A stretch of DNA of 64,000 bases, from NCBI GenBank assembly GCA_030710605.1, contig CP092863.1, positions 145,167,372-145,231,371 of the forward strand, in the 5' to 3' direction. Below the pieces are notes generated by a model. The model was not told the DNA's origin. It saw only the letters and a list, made by a program, of their open reading frames with translations, and made no database searches. A program made the position numbers and the translations under genes. This document shows positions 45,774 to 56,384 of this stretch, in pieces. Source of the stretch: Cordylochernes scorpioides (taxonomy: Eukaryota > Arthropoda > Arachnida > Pseudoscorpiones > Chernetidae). Every line of letters begins with the position of its first letter. Within the stretch, counting starts at the first letter, position 1.

Positions 45774-45990
45774 AAATTATGAAAAAGGCATCTCCTTATC
45801 GTGAAACTGAAAGTTTCTGATTGCTTGCACCATCTATCGGAATAAATATAGACTATTCTCGTTGATTTTTAATTGGCCAATTCTGAAATGATTAAAATTA
45901 AACGAGAATAGTTGATATTTATTCCGATAGATGGCGCAAGCCATCAGCAACTTTCAGTTACACGATAAGGAGATGCCTTTTTCATAATTT
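45774..45990. mobile_element. Family R1 fold-back, arms about 100 bp
   Basis: The left arm (AAATTATGAAAAAGGCATCT, CACCATCTATCGGAATAAAT) and right arm are inverted around GGCCAATTCTGAAATG. A third ATTTAATTATAT follows at 45987-45998. Confidence 0.8.
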
Positions 45991-46184
45991 AATTATATGC
46001 AAGAGTGTTAAAATATATAGAATATACAGAAATGCCAATTTAGAAATGGTTTAGTTTGTTTCATTTAGAATGGAAACCTTTTTGCTTTGTAGTTGTATTT
46101 TTCACCTATAGATGGCGCGTTATTGCTCTCTATTATACTAGAAATAGTACAAATGTGAAATTATAATAGAATAAAATTTTTGGT

Positions 46185-46515
46185 CGTTGAGGTACATCTT
46201 GCTCCACGTTGACGAGATCCAACAATCCGAAACGCGTACGTGGTTAGAATTTCTTGATTAATGAAGTATGCGTATTTGGCCAATTCTGGAATAAGTAAAA
46301 ATCAACGAACAATTGATATTTTAATTGAGTTAAATAAATTTGAAAGTATTTGCAGATTTTCTTTATTCAGATATCGGGAGGAAAGCTTTCACGCGGTCGC
46401 GCTTCTTCAGGCCACTGGCTCCGCAAAGGCGTGCATCTCAAGTACAATTGATATTTATTCTGATAGATGGCGCAAGCCATCAGCAACTTCAAATTTCACG
46501 ATAAGGAGATGCCTT
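46185..46515. repeat. Family R1 copy
   Basis: Contains TCCGAAACGCGTACGTGGTT (reverse of the element centre), and TGATAGATGGCGCAAGCCAT with CACGATAAGGAGATGCC at the right. Confidence 0.65.
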
Positions 46516-47029
46516 TATTTTTAATATATCATATATATAGTTGTTAAGTACCTAAAAGATAGTTAACATGAAGAGAACAAGATAAAACTATTTAATTAGA
46601 ATAGTTATATGAAATAATTATAATAGTTATAGACTCTGTGTATAGGAGAAGTGAAGAGAGAAATAAACTATTATTTAAAATAGTTTAAGATGACATAGCT
46701 TTTGGCAAGGAAGAGAGATTTAAGTAACGTATAAAAACTGAAGCCCCTCAACGTTTGTCATTTCCCATCAATGTTAATTAATTAATGTTTATAATTTGAT
46801 CGCTAATTGGCTTTTACTAAATCTGCTTACACTTCAATCTTGTTTAATCTGTTTCGCCATGTTTTTTCTATCTCTCCACGTGGCAAATTCTGATTGGTTG
46901 CGTGTTCTAATTATATTAATAAAAATGTCGTTTAAATAGCGTGTTGGTTGACCTTGGTTTCCTGCTTTTATGATGTTATATATTTATTTTATCTATTCAT
47001 ATATTTTGCTTTTTTTTTGTTTATCCATA
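46516..47029. other. No feature recognised
   Basis: AT-rich, non-coding. Confidence 0.4.
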
Positions 47030-47095
47030 GTACACGTGGTACAAGCCATGATAATCATGGTGGGTAGAAGTAGGCGACTGCTTTTACTGTAAGTA
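47030..47095 (+). repeat. Family G scrap
   Basis: TACACGTGGTACAAGCCATG and AGTAGGCGACTGCTTTTACT, cut off by the start of the family M array. Confidence 0.65.
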
Positions 47096-47600
47096 CTTAA
47101 GTTTTGTCCATGAGTGTATACACACTTGGTTATCTCGTATGTCTTCAATAAAAGTCACTGTAATATCTTTCAGAGTTATTGTCTGAATCCCGATATACAT
47201 GCTGAAATGTACAACTTCCTTAAGTTTTGTCCATGAGTGTATATTGGTTATCTCGTGTGCCTTCAATAAAGGTCACTGTAATATCTTTCTGAGTTATTGT
47301 CTCAATCCCGATATACATGCTAAAAGGTACAACTTCCTTAAGTTTTGTCCATGAGTGTATATTGGTTATCTCGTGTGCCTTCAATAAAGGTCACTGTAAT
47401 ATCTTTCAGAGTTATTGTCTCAATCCCGATATACATGCTAAAAGGTACAACTTCCTTAAGTTTTGTCCATGAGTGTATATTGGTTATCTCGTCTGCCTTC
47501 AATAAAGGTCATTGTAATATCTTTCAGAGTTATTGTCTCAATCCCGATATACATGCTAAAAGGTACAACTTCCTTAAGTTTTGTCCATGAGTGTATATAG
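47096..47600 (-). repeat. Family M array, reverse orientation, four units
   Basis: GTTTTGTCCATGAGTGTATA starts at 47101, 47224, 47342, 47460 and 47578 (spacings 123, 118, 118, 118). The three 118-bp units share diagnostic bases (TGCCTTCAATAAAGG, GTCTCAATCCCG) not found in most other copies, so they were amplified locally. Confidence 0.9.
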
Positions 47601-48334
47601 TGTTTTTCGAAATTACATATTGTCATGATGAAAAGCCTAGAATAAAGGCTTAGCTTATTTAAAATCTGACGTATAGAGCAAACTAAAATATAAATTACTC
47701 TTTTAAAAACTTCAATAAACTTTTTAAAAACTATTAAAAATTTACATAGAATATATATTGATTAATATTTTTTAAAATTAAGTCGAATTAAAGAAGGTTA
47801 ATTTTTAATATTTCTATTTTTTCAACAAGTTTTTTTCTTCGAAATTTTATCTAGAAAACTCGTATAGTAAGACACACACTCTCTATATATATTAAAATTA
47901 TATAATTTATTGTTTATATATCTCTCAGAATTCTTATTGTAAAAATACTTATTACATTCGTTATGATGTTATTGTATTTCATCTCTGTATGAAATGAGGA
48001 AAATATATATTCCCAAAATAAATATATTAAAAAATCAAAAACAGATTCAAACGATGCACTTGTTTCTATTCCCTGATTTATTTATTTAAATATTTTAACA
48101 CATAAAACGCGACATTCCCCGATAAGATAATTCATATTTTTAAACAAAAACAGTTATAAAATTATTATTCAAGTAAAAATATTAATATTAAAGAAACGAT
48201 AAGATAGAATAACAATATGATCGTTTCAGGTTAGAAAGAATCATAAATATTTTTACAAAAATAATTAAATATATGACAATTCTCTCTGCTATTTACAAAT
48301 TCAAACAGAACAATTATTACTATAACAGGGGGGT
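47601..48334. other. No feature recognised
   Basis: Very AT-rich; no coding frame. Confidence 0.4.
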
Positions 48335-48560
48335 CGGTGGAAGGGTGGTCTAAACTGTTGGTTTTCGACCGCTACGGCCCGGGTTCGTTTGAAAGAAAAA
48401 TGCTCCAATGGCCCCCGATTCTAGCAAAAGTCCAACCCCATCAGCGAGTGCAAGTAACCAAACGAGGCTCTGGCATATTTGTAGGTGTAAAATCGAACTG
48501 CTTTTCACATGTGTAGGTAGACATGTGGTGCACTTACAGTAAAAGTAGTCACCTATAGAA
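48335..48560 (-). repeat. Family G copy, reverse orientation
   Basis: TTTTCGACCGCTACGGCCCG, AGTCCAACCCCATCAGCGAG and GAACTGCTTTTCACATGTGT match the copy at 41530-41850. Confidence 0.75.
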
Positions 48561-49030
48561 AAGTTGGCGTTCCAACAATAGGTATATTCTCTGCTTGGAA
48601 TGTTCAAGTTTCTATCAAAAATATGCCAAAAAAACAAAAGAAAATCTGACAAATTGAGACAAAATTAAATATTTTGTTTAGTATGAGAAATGCATCTTTT
48701 GATCGTGCAACTAAAGTTTGATGATTGCTTGCACCATCTATCGGAATAAATATCAACTAAATTTCAATTTTTGTTTATTCCATAATTGTAAAATAGTGAG
48801 TGCCACGTGGAAAATTAGGGAAGACCAACTTCGGGATGAGACAACAATTAAATTCAGGCAAGAACAAACTATGAGTGATAAACAAAAGATAAGCAAAAGA
48901 AGGAAGTGTACAGAGTATAGAAAAATATAAACATAAAAATAATACTCTGCTAATAAAATGATAAATACTTTATTACAATATTTTTTCTTGTTTATATTTA
49001 CCAAACAATTTTTCCATATATTACTCATTC
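48561..49030. other. Family R1 scrap in otherwise unremarkable DNA
   Basis: TGATTGCTTGCACCATCTAT at about 48720 belongs to family R1. The rest shows no coding frame that I would believe. Confidence 0.45.
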
Positions 49031-49584
49031 TTTATTAATCAAGAAATGGTATTTTGCCAATAATGGGAAAATAAAAAACAACGATTTGTTGATATTTATA
49101 CCGATAGATGGCGCTAGCCATCAACAACTTTTAATTGCACGATCAAATGATGCCTTATAGTTTCAAATCTTTATTAATCAAGAAATGGTATTTTGCTAAT
49201 AATGGGAAAATAAAAAACAACGATTTGCTGATATTTATTCCGATAGATGGCGCTAGTCATCAACAACTTTTAATTGCACGATCAAATGATACCTTATAGT
49301 TTCAAATCTTTATTAATCAAGAAATGGTATTTTGCTAATAATGGGAAAATAAAAAACAACGATTTGCTGATATTTATTCCGATAGATGGCGCTAGCCATC
49401 AACAACTTTTAATTGCACGATCAAATGATGCCTTATAGTTTCAAATCTTTATTAATCAAGAAATGGTATTTTGCTAATAATGGGAAAATAAAAAACAACG
49501 AATTGCTGATATTTATTCCGATAGATGGCGCTAGTCATCAACAACTTTATTTGCACTATTAAATGATGCCTTATATTTTCAAAC
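49031..49584 (+). repeat. Tandem array, four units of 139 bp
   Basis: TTTATTAATCAAGAAATGGT starts at 49031, 49170, 49309 and 49448; the final unit is 137 bp. Each unit contains ATTCCGATAGATGGCGCTAG or a near form and TTAATTGCACGATCAAATGA, so the monomer derives from family R1. The units are nearly identical, pointing to recent amplification. Confidence 0.95.
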
Positions 49585-50034
49585 CTTTATTAATATTAAA
49601 TATAAACTAACACGAAATGTTGATGTGTTAATATACTAACTATTTATCAAGGTTCTAACAATTATTTCACAGACCTTACTTAACAAATAAAAGCAAACTT
49701 CTCCAAAACTAAAAGGCGGTAGATGAATCAAAATAAATTACTAGAGGAAAATCTATATTAATGGCTCTTTGTTTAGTAAAGAAAGTTTGGGAAGGTACGA
49801 AGTTTGCCCTTTTTATTTGGTCAAAACTTGAGTATGTTGTTATAAAATATAAGCTCTTATAAATACGTTGGGCTTATAAATGTTGGAATGTTTCATAGAG
49901 ATATATGCAATTATATTATATATATGCAAATATAACGCTATGTAAATCATAAAGAGAAGACGAATTTTATTAATATATTGTTATTACCTATCCGAGAAAA
50001 TAGATTAGATAACTATTTTATATTTAGAAAAAAA
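49585..50034. other. No feature recognised
   Basis: AT-rich, non-coding. Confidence 0.4.
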
Positions 50035-50250
50035 AAGCATCTACTTATCTGTGCCCGAAAGTTGCTGATGGCTTACGCCATCTATCGGAATAAATATCAA
50101 CTATTCGTTGATTTTTTTAATATAATTCTAAATTTGGACCAATAGAGATGGTGCAAATCATCACGATAAGGAGATGTATTTTTCTTCTTTCTTAATTTAT
50201 GCACCTTATTCCAGTACAATATCACATTTGTACTATCTTTTCATATTTCA
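50035..50250. mobile_element. Family R1 element
   Basis: CCGAAAGTTGCTGATGGCTT and CGCCATCTATCGGAATAAAT on the left; reversed GTGCAAATCATCACGATAAG and TTCCAGTACAATATCACATT on the right. Confidence 0.7.
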
Positions 50251-50590
50251 AATTCGTTTGGTTTGCTTTATATATCTATAATATTTATTAATAATTTTAA
50301 AAATATATGCAATATCATTATTTGAGATATAGAGAGAAAAATATATGACTATAATGTACACATAGGGTGAGAATAAAGCGGAATAAATTAAGTATATAAA
50401 CAGTGAATATATAATATAAATTTAATATGTTAATATCAAGTTTATATTACATATTTCTAAAAGTACACCCTACAGTGCAGTATATAAAGGCAGATTAGGT
50501 GTTAGTTTACTGAGGAAAGGCTTGCCTAAAATCTACTTTATACAATTAATAAAAAAGAGTTGTGACTTTTCATACCTTTTTGTAATTTAT
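50251..50590. other. No feature recognised
   Basis: AT-rich, non-coding. Confidence 0.4.
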
Positions 50591-50760
50591 TGATATCCGC
50601 AAACCTGTGATAATGTATTATATAAGCAGAATCATCCAATATAGTATTAAAGTTCTAAGAAGCAGTTTGTTAGATTAAATTGGCGAAACCGCTTTGAGGG
50701 TTCAACACTGATGAGCGAAGCACTCCCAATATAGAACAGTAGACATATTTATAAAATTTT
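50591..50760 (+). repeat. Family N MITE copy
   Basis: AAATTGGCGAAACCGCTTTG and GGGTTCAACACTGATGAGCG, then a shortened right end. Confidence 0.6.
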
Positions 50761-50779
50761 CATCATAGAATATTTAATA

Positions 50780-51186
50780 TATCCAAGTCATATCATCCCC
50801 CAACTCCACCCAAGCCCGGATGAAAAAGGAGGAGGGGGAGCAGTAACAAGCTCACTAAAAAACCTGGGTTCAGCTGGCTCAGCTGATAGTACCCTGTAAG
50901 GGCTCCTAATCCAGGGATACAAGATGAGTAGCGTTTGTACTCCATGTTAGTAGCGGCTGCACATGGCGTCTGTTCCTCATGACAGAGGCGGCCATTTCTT
51001 TTGGAGCTAAGTCGGCCTGCCACTGAGTAGCGCTTCCAGTCTTAATAACAAAGGCAGACGCATTCTACTTCACCCAGTCATGGTGGTTGTCAAACTATAC
51101 AAACTTGATACCCTAATATGATTGTTGAGTGGAGATAAGAAAGAAGAAGATATCATCCCCTGTATATAACTTTCATGGCTTAATAT
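50780..51186 (-). other. Unclassified GC-richer segment
   Basis: The minus strand from 51023 is open for 76 codons (RNGRLCHEEQTPCAAATNME), followed by a proline/leucine-rich stretch. I do not recognise it. It could be the 5' region of a LINE or another repeat. The gypsy element inserted at its left-to-right boundary, at TAATAT (51181-51186). Confidence 0.3.
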
Positions 51187-51530
51187 TGTTACATCATGAT
51201 TAATGGCGTATTTCTTATATTATTTTTAATATATTTGAAATTTAAATTATATATTTATTTATTTTTATATAAAATATTCTATGATATTTATTTAAAACAC
51301 AGATTATTTAGATTGTCATCATTTGTATTTAGGTACACGTGTGGCTTCACTGCTCTCTTTGATGTGAGAAAATAAATAAAGGATTCTGGAGGCTACTAAA
51401 AGTAGACTTATCTCATTATTCCCTTTTATAAATTTGTAGGATGGTTGAAACACGCTCTGGTAAGATGCAAGACCCAGCACAGGAGAGAATCCAGGCTGAA
51501 GAGTCTGCCAAGCCGCAGCCTGGTGCAACA
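51187..51530 (+). repeat. 5' LTR, containing the gag start codon
   Basis: Starts TGTTACATCATGATTAATGG, ends TGGTGCAACA. A TATA-like TATATAAAA is at 51266-51274, and overlapping AATAAA signals at 51371-51380 mark the likely R/U5 boundary. The final 90 bp, in U5, are the first 30 codons of gag. TTTGTAG just before the ATG resembles a splice acceptor. Confidence 0.9.
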
Positions 51531-52589
51531 ATTGGTAGAGATGCTAGTTTCGACCCAGTTGTCCTGAATCCCAACATCGACATCCCCAAGTATGATGGAA
51601 CGGAAGACCCTCGCCCATGGATTGAATCTCTTGAAGAAATTGGCTTCTTGTACCATTGGGCAGACTACATTATCTCTCGTTATGCCGCCATGAACATGAC
51701 GGGAAGCGCTAAAACCTGGTTGAATTTACACAAAGCTAGTTTCACGAGCTGGGAGAATATTAAAATCCGCCTCATTCAGGATTTTTCTTTGGACGCGAAT
51801 AAAGAAGAACTTAGAATGAAGCTCAACAGAATACAACACTGGAATGAACCAGCAATCAGGTTCGCGGAAGACATTCTAGTGTTGTGCAACAAGGTTGACC
51901 CCGCAATGGAAGAAGAAACAAAAATTGGACATGTTATTGGAGGACTGAAAAAAGAGTACTCATTCGCGCTCTACCTGAACCCTCCTAAAACGACCGATGA
52001 CCTTCTTGTCGTGTGCAAGAAAATGGATTCTTTTGAAAAGAAGTATCGGGAGCGTGTGGAGAAATCCAGAAACCTATATAACGCTCCACGCTATTCTAGA
52101 CCCCAACAACAATCGAGGTACGTGCCGCCGACTGCCGCACGAAACTACCAGACCACTTCCAGGCCCCAAGCCCCTGTTTCCAATAATTACAAGAACGACT
52201 CCCCTCCTACCCCCAGACAGTATCGAAACAACTTTCCCCAGCCCTCTACCCCTAGACGTCCTTATAATCCTAACTTTGTGCCGAAACCAAACCTTCAGAG
52301 AAACACTTACAATAAAAGCCAAGAAGTGAGCAAAAATAGGACGGAAGATGGAAGACCAATCTGCTTTAAATGTAACAAGCCAGGGCACGTGGCCCGTTAT
52401 TGTAGGGTCAAGTTTATAAGAATCCTAGAAGAGGATCCAGCAGATACCCAAGAGAAGGTCGAAGAAAAATGCCAAATGAATGAAATATCAGAGAAATCAG
52501 GACCTCGGCTTTATGCTGATGTATGTCATAGCACACAGACAAATATTCCTACCCGGAATAGATATTCCGTGTTGGAAGATTTAAACTAA
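51441..52589 (+). CDS. gag: Gag polyprotein of the gypsy element (382 aa)
   Basis: This forms the virus-like particle in which the element's RNA is reverse-transcribed. The ATG at 51441 is the first in frame and lies in the LTR; residues 1-30 (from MVETRSGK) are LTR-encoded and residues 31 onward begin at the primer-binding site. Residues about 60-170 are the capsid-like region (WADYIISRYAA, TSWENIKIRLIQDF); about 215-295 are Pro/Asn/Arg-rich and disordered-looking; residues 308-321 (52362-52403) are a CCHC zinc knuckle, CFKCNKPGHVARYC, for RNA binding. The frame is intact. The TAA stop at 52587-52589 directly follows the slippery site T-TTA-AAC, through which pol is read in the -1 frame. Confidence 0.93.
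   Translation: MVETRSGKMQDPAQERIQAEESAKPQPGATIGRDASFDPVVLNPNIDIPKYDGTEDPRPWIESLEEIGFLYHWADYIISRYAAMNMTGSAKTWLNLHKASFTSWENIKIRLIQDFSLDANKEELRMKLNRIQHWNEPAIRFAEDILVLCNKVDPAMEEETKIGHVIGGLKKEYSFALYLNPPKTTDDLLVVCKKMDSFEKKYRERVEKSRNLYNAPRYSRPQQQSRYVPPTAARNYQTTSRPQAPVSNNYKNDSPPTPRQYRNNFPQPSTPRRPYNPNFVPKPNLQRNTYNKSQEVSKNRTEDGRPICFKCNKPGHVARYCRVKFIRILEEDPADTQEKVEEKCQMNEISEKSGPRLYADVCHSTQTNIPTRNRYSVLEDLN
51533..51550 (+). other. Primer-binding site, embedded in gag codons
   Basis: TGGTAGAGATGC starts two bases after the LTR. TGG complements the CCA end of a tRNA. I could not assign the tRNA. The sequence is also gag codons 31-37. Confidence 0.7.
52580..52586 (+). promoter_or_regulatory. -1 ribosomal frameshift site T TTA AAC
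   Basis: TTTAAAC is in the correct phase (gag codons TTA AAC preceded by T) and sits immediately before the gag stop TAA. Slippage gives TTT AAA and continues in the pol frame, which is open. This is one of the most efficient known -1 slippery heptamers. I did not identify a clear downstream pseudoknot by eye. Confidence 0.85.
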
Positions 52590-55500
52590 GCGTCGTGCCT
52601 GAATCTGTCAATCAAAGCAAGTCGACCATAAACGGAATCAAGAAGTTGGACCCTAAATACAAATTAAAAATTAATGTGGACAAGATAGGGACTTTTGAAG
52701 CTTTGGTTGATACAGGTGCTGACCTCTCAGTGGTCGACCTCAGAACGGCCCTCGATACAGGCCATGGTATAAGTAAACTCGCAAAAATTTGTGCAGGACC
52801 CGATGGAAAAAAATTGGACATGGTAGGAAGTATATTTTTAAATATAAAAATTGATGACGAAACATTATCACACAACTTTGTGATATTGAAAACGCATTTA
52901 CGGACATTAATTCTTGGGAGAGATTTTCTTAAGAAAATAAACGCAAAAATAGATTGTAAGCAAGAAACTATAAAATATGATTTGACGAATAATCATGACA
53001 AAATCAATTTTGAAATGTTGAAAATAAAGAGTGCCAAGGATTCCATTGTACCGGAATGTTCCATGAAATTGATCAAGGCATTGGTAGAAACAGAGGATGG
53101 AGAATATATTATCGAGGAGAGCAGCAAAATGTTTCAAACAAATGGACTTCGTCTAGCAAGAAGCTTGATCAATGTTATAAATAGGGAAACACACATCTGG
53201 ATAACTAATCCGTATCCTCGACCGTTAAAAATAATGAAAAACCAAACATTGGCTTTTGGAAGTAGTCCAGCGAAAATAAATGTGAGTCGAGAAAGAGAGG
53301 TAGAAAAGAACGAAGAACCTAGATTCCAAATAAACGAAAATCTTTCACCAAAGGAACAGAAGGAGTTAAAACAAGTTTTAGAAAGGTATGGAGATCTTTT
53401 TTCATCGAGATTAGGGAGAACCAATTTGGCAAAACATCGGATAGACACAGAAGACGCGAAGCCAATTAAACACAAGCCTTACCGGGTAAGTGCTAAAGAA
53501 CGAGATATTATAAAAGAGCAAATTGACGAGATGCTTACAGAAGGCATAATTAGGCCATCTTCTAGCCCCTGGTCTTTTCCAGTAATATTGGTCAAGAAGC
53601 GAGATGGTAAATACAGATTTTGTGTGGACTACAGAAAACTGAATAATGTGACAGTAAAAGATGTCTATCCGATCCCTAGAATAGACGAAGTTATGGATAC
53701 TCTCCAAGGATCTACACACTTCTCAGCAATAGACCTCAGATCTGGATATTGGCAAGTTGAAGTCGAAGAAAGAGACAAAGAGAAAACAGCTTTCACTACA
53801 GCGCATGGATTATATGAATTCAACGTGATGCCTTTTGGACTTTGTAACGCGCCTGCTACCTTTGAGAGAAATATGGAGAATATGCTTGGAAATCTGAGAT
53901 GTCAAATTTGTTTGTGTTATCTGGATGATGTTATCATATATAGCCCGGATTTTCCAACGCACCTCAAAAGACTTGAAGCTGTTTTTAGATGTTTTCGTTA
54001 ATCTAATTTAAGGTTAAACGACAAAAAATGCCGATTTGCTTTTGAAGAATTGGAGATTCTCGGCTATATAACGAGCAAACATGGTATAAAACCCGCGGAA
54101 CATAACATCAAAGCTGTCAGAAATTTTCCTCGGCCCAAAAAGGTCAAAGAAGTACAATCCTTTTTGGGAATGTGTTCATATTATAGAAAATTTATCAAAG
54201 ACTTTTCGAAAATTGCTGACCCTTTGACCAACCTTATAAAAAAAAGTGTATCATTTACCTGGACAGAAAGACAAGAGGAAGCGTTTCAAACCCTAAAAAC
54301 AGCACTATTAAGTCCACCAATTTTAGGTCACTTCAATCCAAATGCACCTACTTATGTTCATACTGATGCGTCCAACATCGGCATAGGTGCAACACTTGTC
54401 CAAGACATCGGTGGTGAAGAGAAGGTGATCTCATATTTGAGTCGTACCCTAAGTAAAGCGGAGCAAAATTATTCAACCACTGAAAAAGAATGTCTGGCCG
54501 TTGTCTGGTCAATGTCAAAATTACGACCCTACCTTTATGGAAGACACTTTAAAATAGTAACAGACCATCACGCCTTATGCTGGCTCAAAAACTTGAAGGA
54601 TCCAACAGGTCGATTGGCAAGATGGGCATTGAAAATTCAAGAATATGACTTCGATATAATACATAAATCGGGAAAGAAGCATCTGGACGCCGATGGCTTA
54701 TCTAGGGGGCCCTTACCAGAAACTGATTGGGATGAGGATTTTGAAAGGCTATTTTTAAATCAAATAACAGACGAAGAGGATAAATTTATCGAAAGTGTTA
54801 AGAAAAACCTTAATGGAAGCAGGCGATCAATTGCGCAAAACTTTAAAGAAGAAGATGGATGCCTCTTTAAGAAAAACCCGAACCCTGAAGGCAGGGCGTG
54901 GTTGCTTGTGGTTCCAGAGAATAAAAAGAGAGAAATTATGAAAGAATATCACAATCATATGTCGAATGGCCATCTGGGCGTCGCCAGAACCATGTACCGA
55001 ATAAAGAGTAAATACTTTTGGCCATCCATGCTAAAGGATGTCTCAGAATTCGTTAAGACGTGTCACCTTTGCCAAAGTAGGAAAGGCTCAAACCAATTAC
55101 CTTCTGGACTACTACAGCCCATCCCCCCAGCCAACTTTCCTTTCGAAAGAATTGGAATTGACTTTGTTGGTCCACTACCATCTACGAAAAACAGGAAAAA
55201 ATGGATAATCGTGCTGACGGACTACTACACTAGATATGCAGAAACAAGAGCAGTCTCGGAAGCAACAGTGAAAGAAGTTTCTAAATTTCTAGTAGAGGAT
55301 ATTTTTCTTCGGCACGGAGCCCCACAATATCTTATTAGTGACAGAGGCTCTCAATTTACCAGTAATTTAATGAAAGAGGTGATGAAAACGTGCAAGATTA
55401 AACATTGCTTCACAACGAGCTATCATCCCCAGACTAATGGATTGACAGAGCGGTTAAATAGAACATTGATCAATATGCTCAGTATGTATGTGAACACTGA

Positions 55501-56053
55501 TCAGAAAAATTGGGACGAAATACTCCCATTCATCACTCACGCTTACAATACTACAATTCAGGAAACCACAGGATATTCTCCCTTTTTCCTGATGTTTGGA
55601 AGAGAACCCACGTCTCTTTTGGACGACAGGAATATCTCGGTGGACATTGACAAAGATGATTATGATGAATACATAAAACATCACTTAGACAAAATAAACA
55701 GAACAAGAAAATTAGTTATTAACAACACAATAAAGACTCAAGAAAGAATGAAAAAGAACTATGACAAGAAACACATGGAAAGAAGCTACGAACCAGGAGA
55801 ATTAGTAGCAGTTTGGACACCAATTAGGAAAATAGGAAAGTGTGAGAAACTACTGAGAAAATATTTTGGCCCATATAGAATATTAAAGAAGCTGTCTAAC
55901 GTAAATTACTTAATTGAGCCAAAATATAATCCTGGCCAAGACCCATTGATTGTCCATGTCTCAAGACTCAAACCCTATTTTGAGAGAATTGATGAGGTAA
56001 CTCACGAGGACGTGACGACCTCTGGAGAGGGGGAAGTGTTACATCATGATTAA
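52586..56053 (+). pseudogene. pol: Pol polyprotein (protease-RT-RNase H-integrase) with one in-frame stop
   Basis: It lies in the -1 frame relative to gag and has no ATG of its own near the start, fitting frameshift expression. Protease: LVDTGADLSVVD (52706 onward) and LILGRDFL. RT: FPVILVKKRDGKYRFCVDY, MPFGLCNAPATF, and YLDD at 53918-53929. TAA at 53999-54001 interrupts RT just after LEAVFRCFR; the same frame resumes at once with SNLRLNDKKC. RNase H: VHTDASNIGIGATL, STTEKECLAVV, DGLSRG. Integrase: HHCC zinc region (54950-55085), catalytic Asp codons at 55160 and 55340 and Glu at 55448 (a D,D35E spacing), and a C-terminal YFGPYRILKKL block. It ends 17 bp inside the 3' LTR. About 1,155 codons, a normal length. 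Without the stop it would be complete. Confidence 0.93.
56024..56036 (+). other. Polypurine tract
   Basis: GGAGAGGGGGAAG directly precedes the 3' LTR and would prime plus-strand DNA synthesis. It lies within the pol coding frame. Confidence 0.9.
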
Positions 56054-56380
56054 TGGCGTATTTCTTATATTATTTTTAATATATTTGAAATTTAAATTAT
56101 ATATTTATTTATTTTTATATAAAATATTCTATGATATTTATTTAAAACACAGATTATTTAGATTGTCATCATTTGTATTTAGGTACACGTGTGACTTCAC
56201 TGCTCTCTTTGATGTGAGAAAATAAATAAAGGATTCTGGAGGCTACTAAAAGTAGACTTATCTCATTATTCCCTTTTATAAATTTGTAGGATGGTCGAAA
56301 CACGCTCTGGTAAGATGCAAGACCCAGCACAGGAGAGAATCAAGGCTGAAGAGTCTGCCAAGCCGCAGCCTGGTGCAACA
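56037..56380 (+). repeat. 3' LTR
   Basis: Same length as the 5' LTR, with three differences (GTGTGACTTC, ATGGTCGAAA and GAATCAAGG here). It carries the same gag ATG at 56291, which here opens into flanking DNA and soon meets a stop. Confidence 0.93.
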
Positions 56381-56384
56381 ATAT

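Larger units (their letters stand above)
51187..56380 (+). mobile_element. Ty3/gypsy LTR retrotransposon, almost intact (5,194 bp)
   Basis: It has two 344-bp LTRs (51187-51530, 56037-56380) with TG...CA ends, a primer-binding site from 51533, gag, pol (protease, RT, RNase H, integrase) and a polypurine tract. ATAT flanks both sides (51183-51186 and 56381-56384), fitting a 4-bp target duplication, although the site is AT-rich. LTRs differ at three positions, about 0.9%, so insertion was recent. No env gene. The order protease-RT-RNase H-integrase places it in Metaviridae. One in-frame stop inside RT disables pol. Confidence 0.95.

Noticed and set aside
49031..49584. Regularly spaced repeats as a CRISPR-like array
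   Set aside because: The whole 139-bp unit repeats without variable spacers, and the genome is animal.
51187..56380. Possible endogenous retrovirus with an envelope gene
   Set aside because: Pol ends 17 bp inside the 3' LTR, leaving no room for env; this is a simple Ty3/gypsy retrotransposon.
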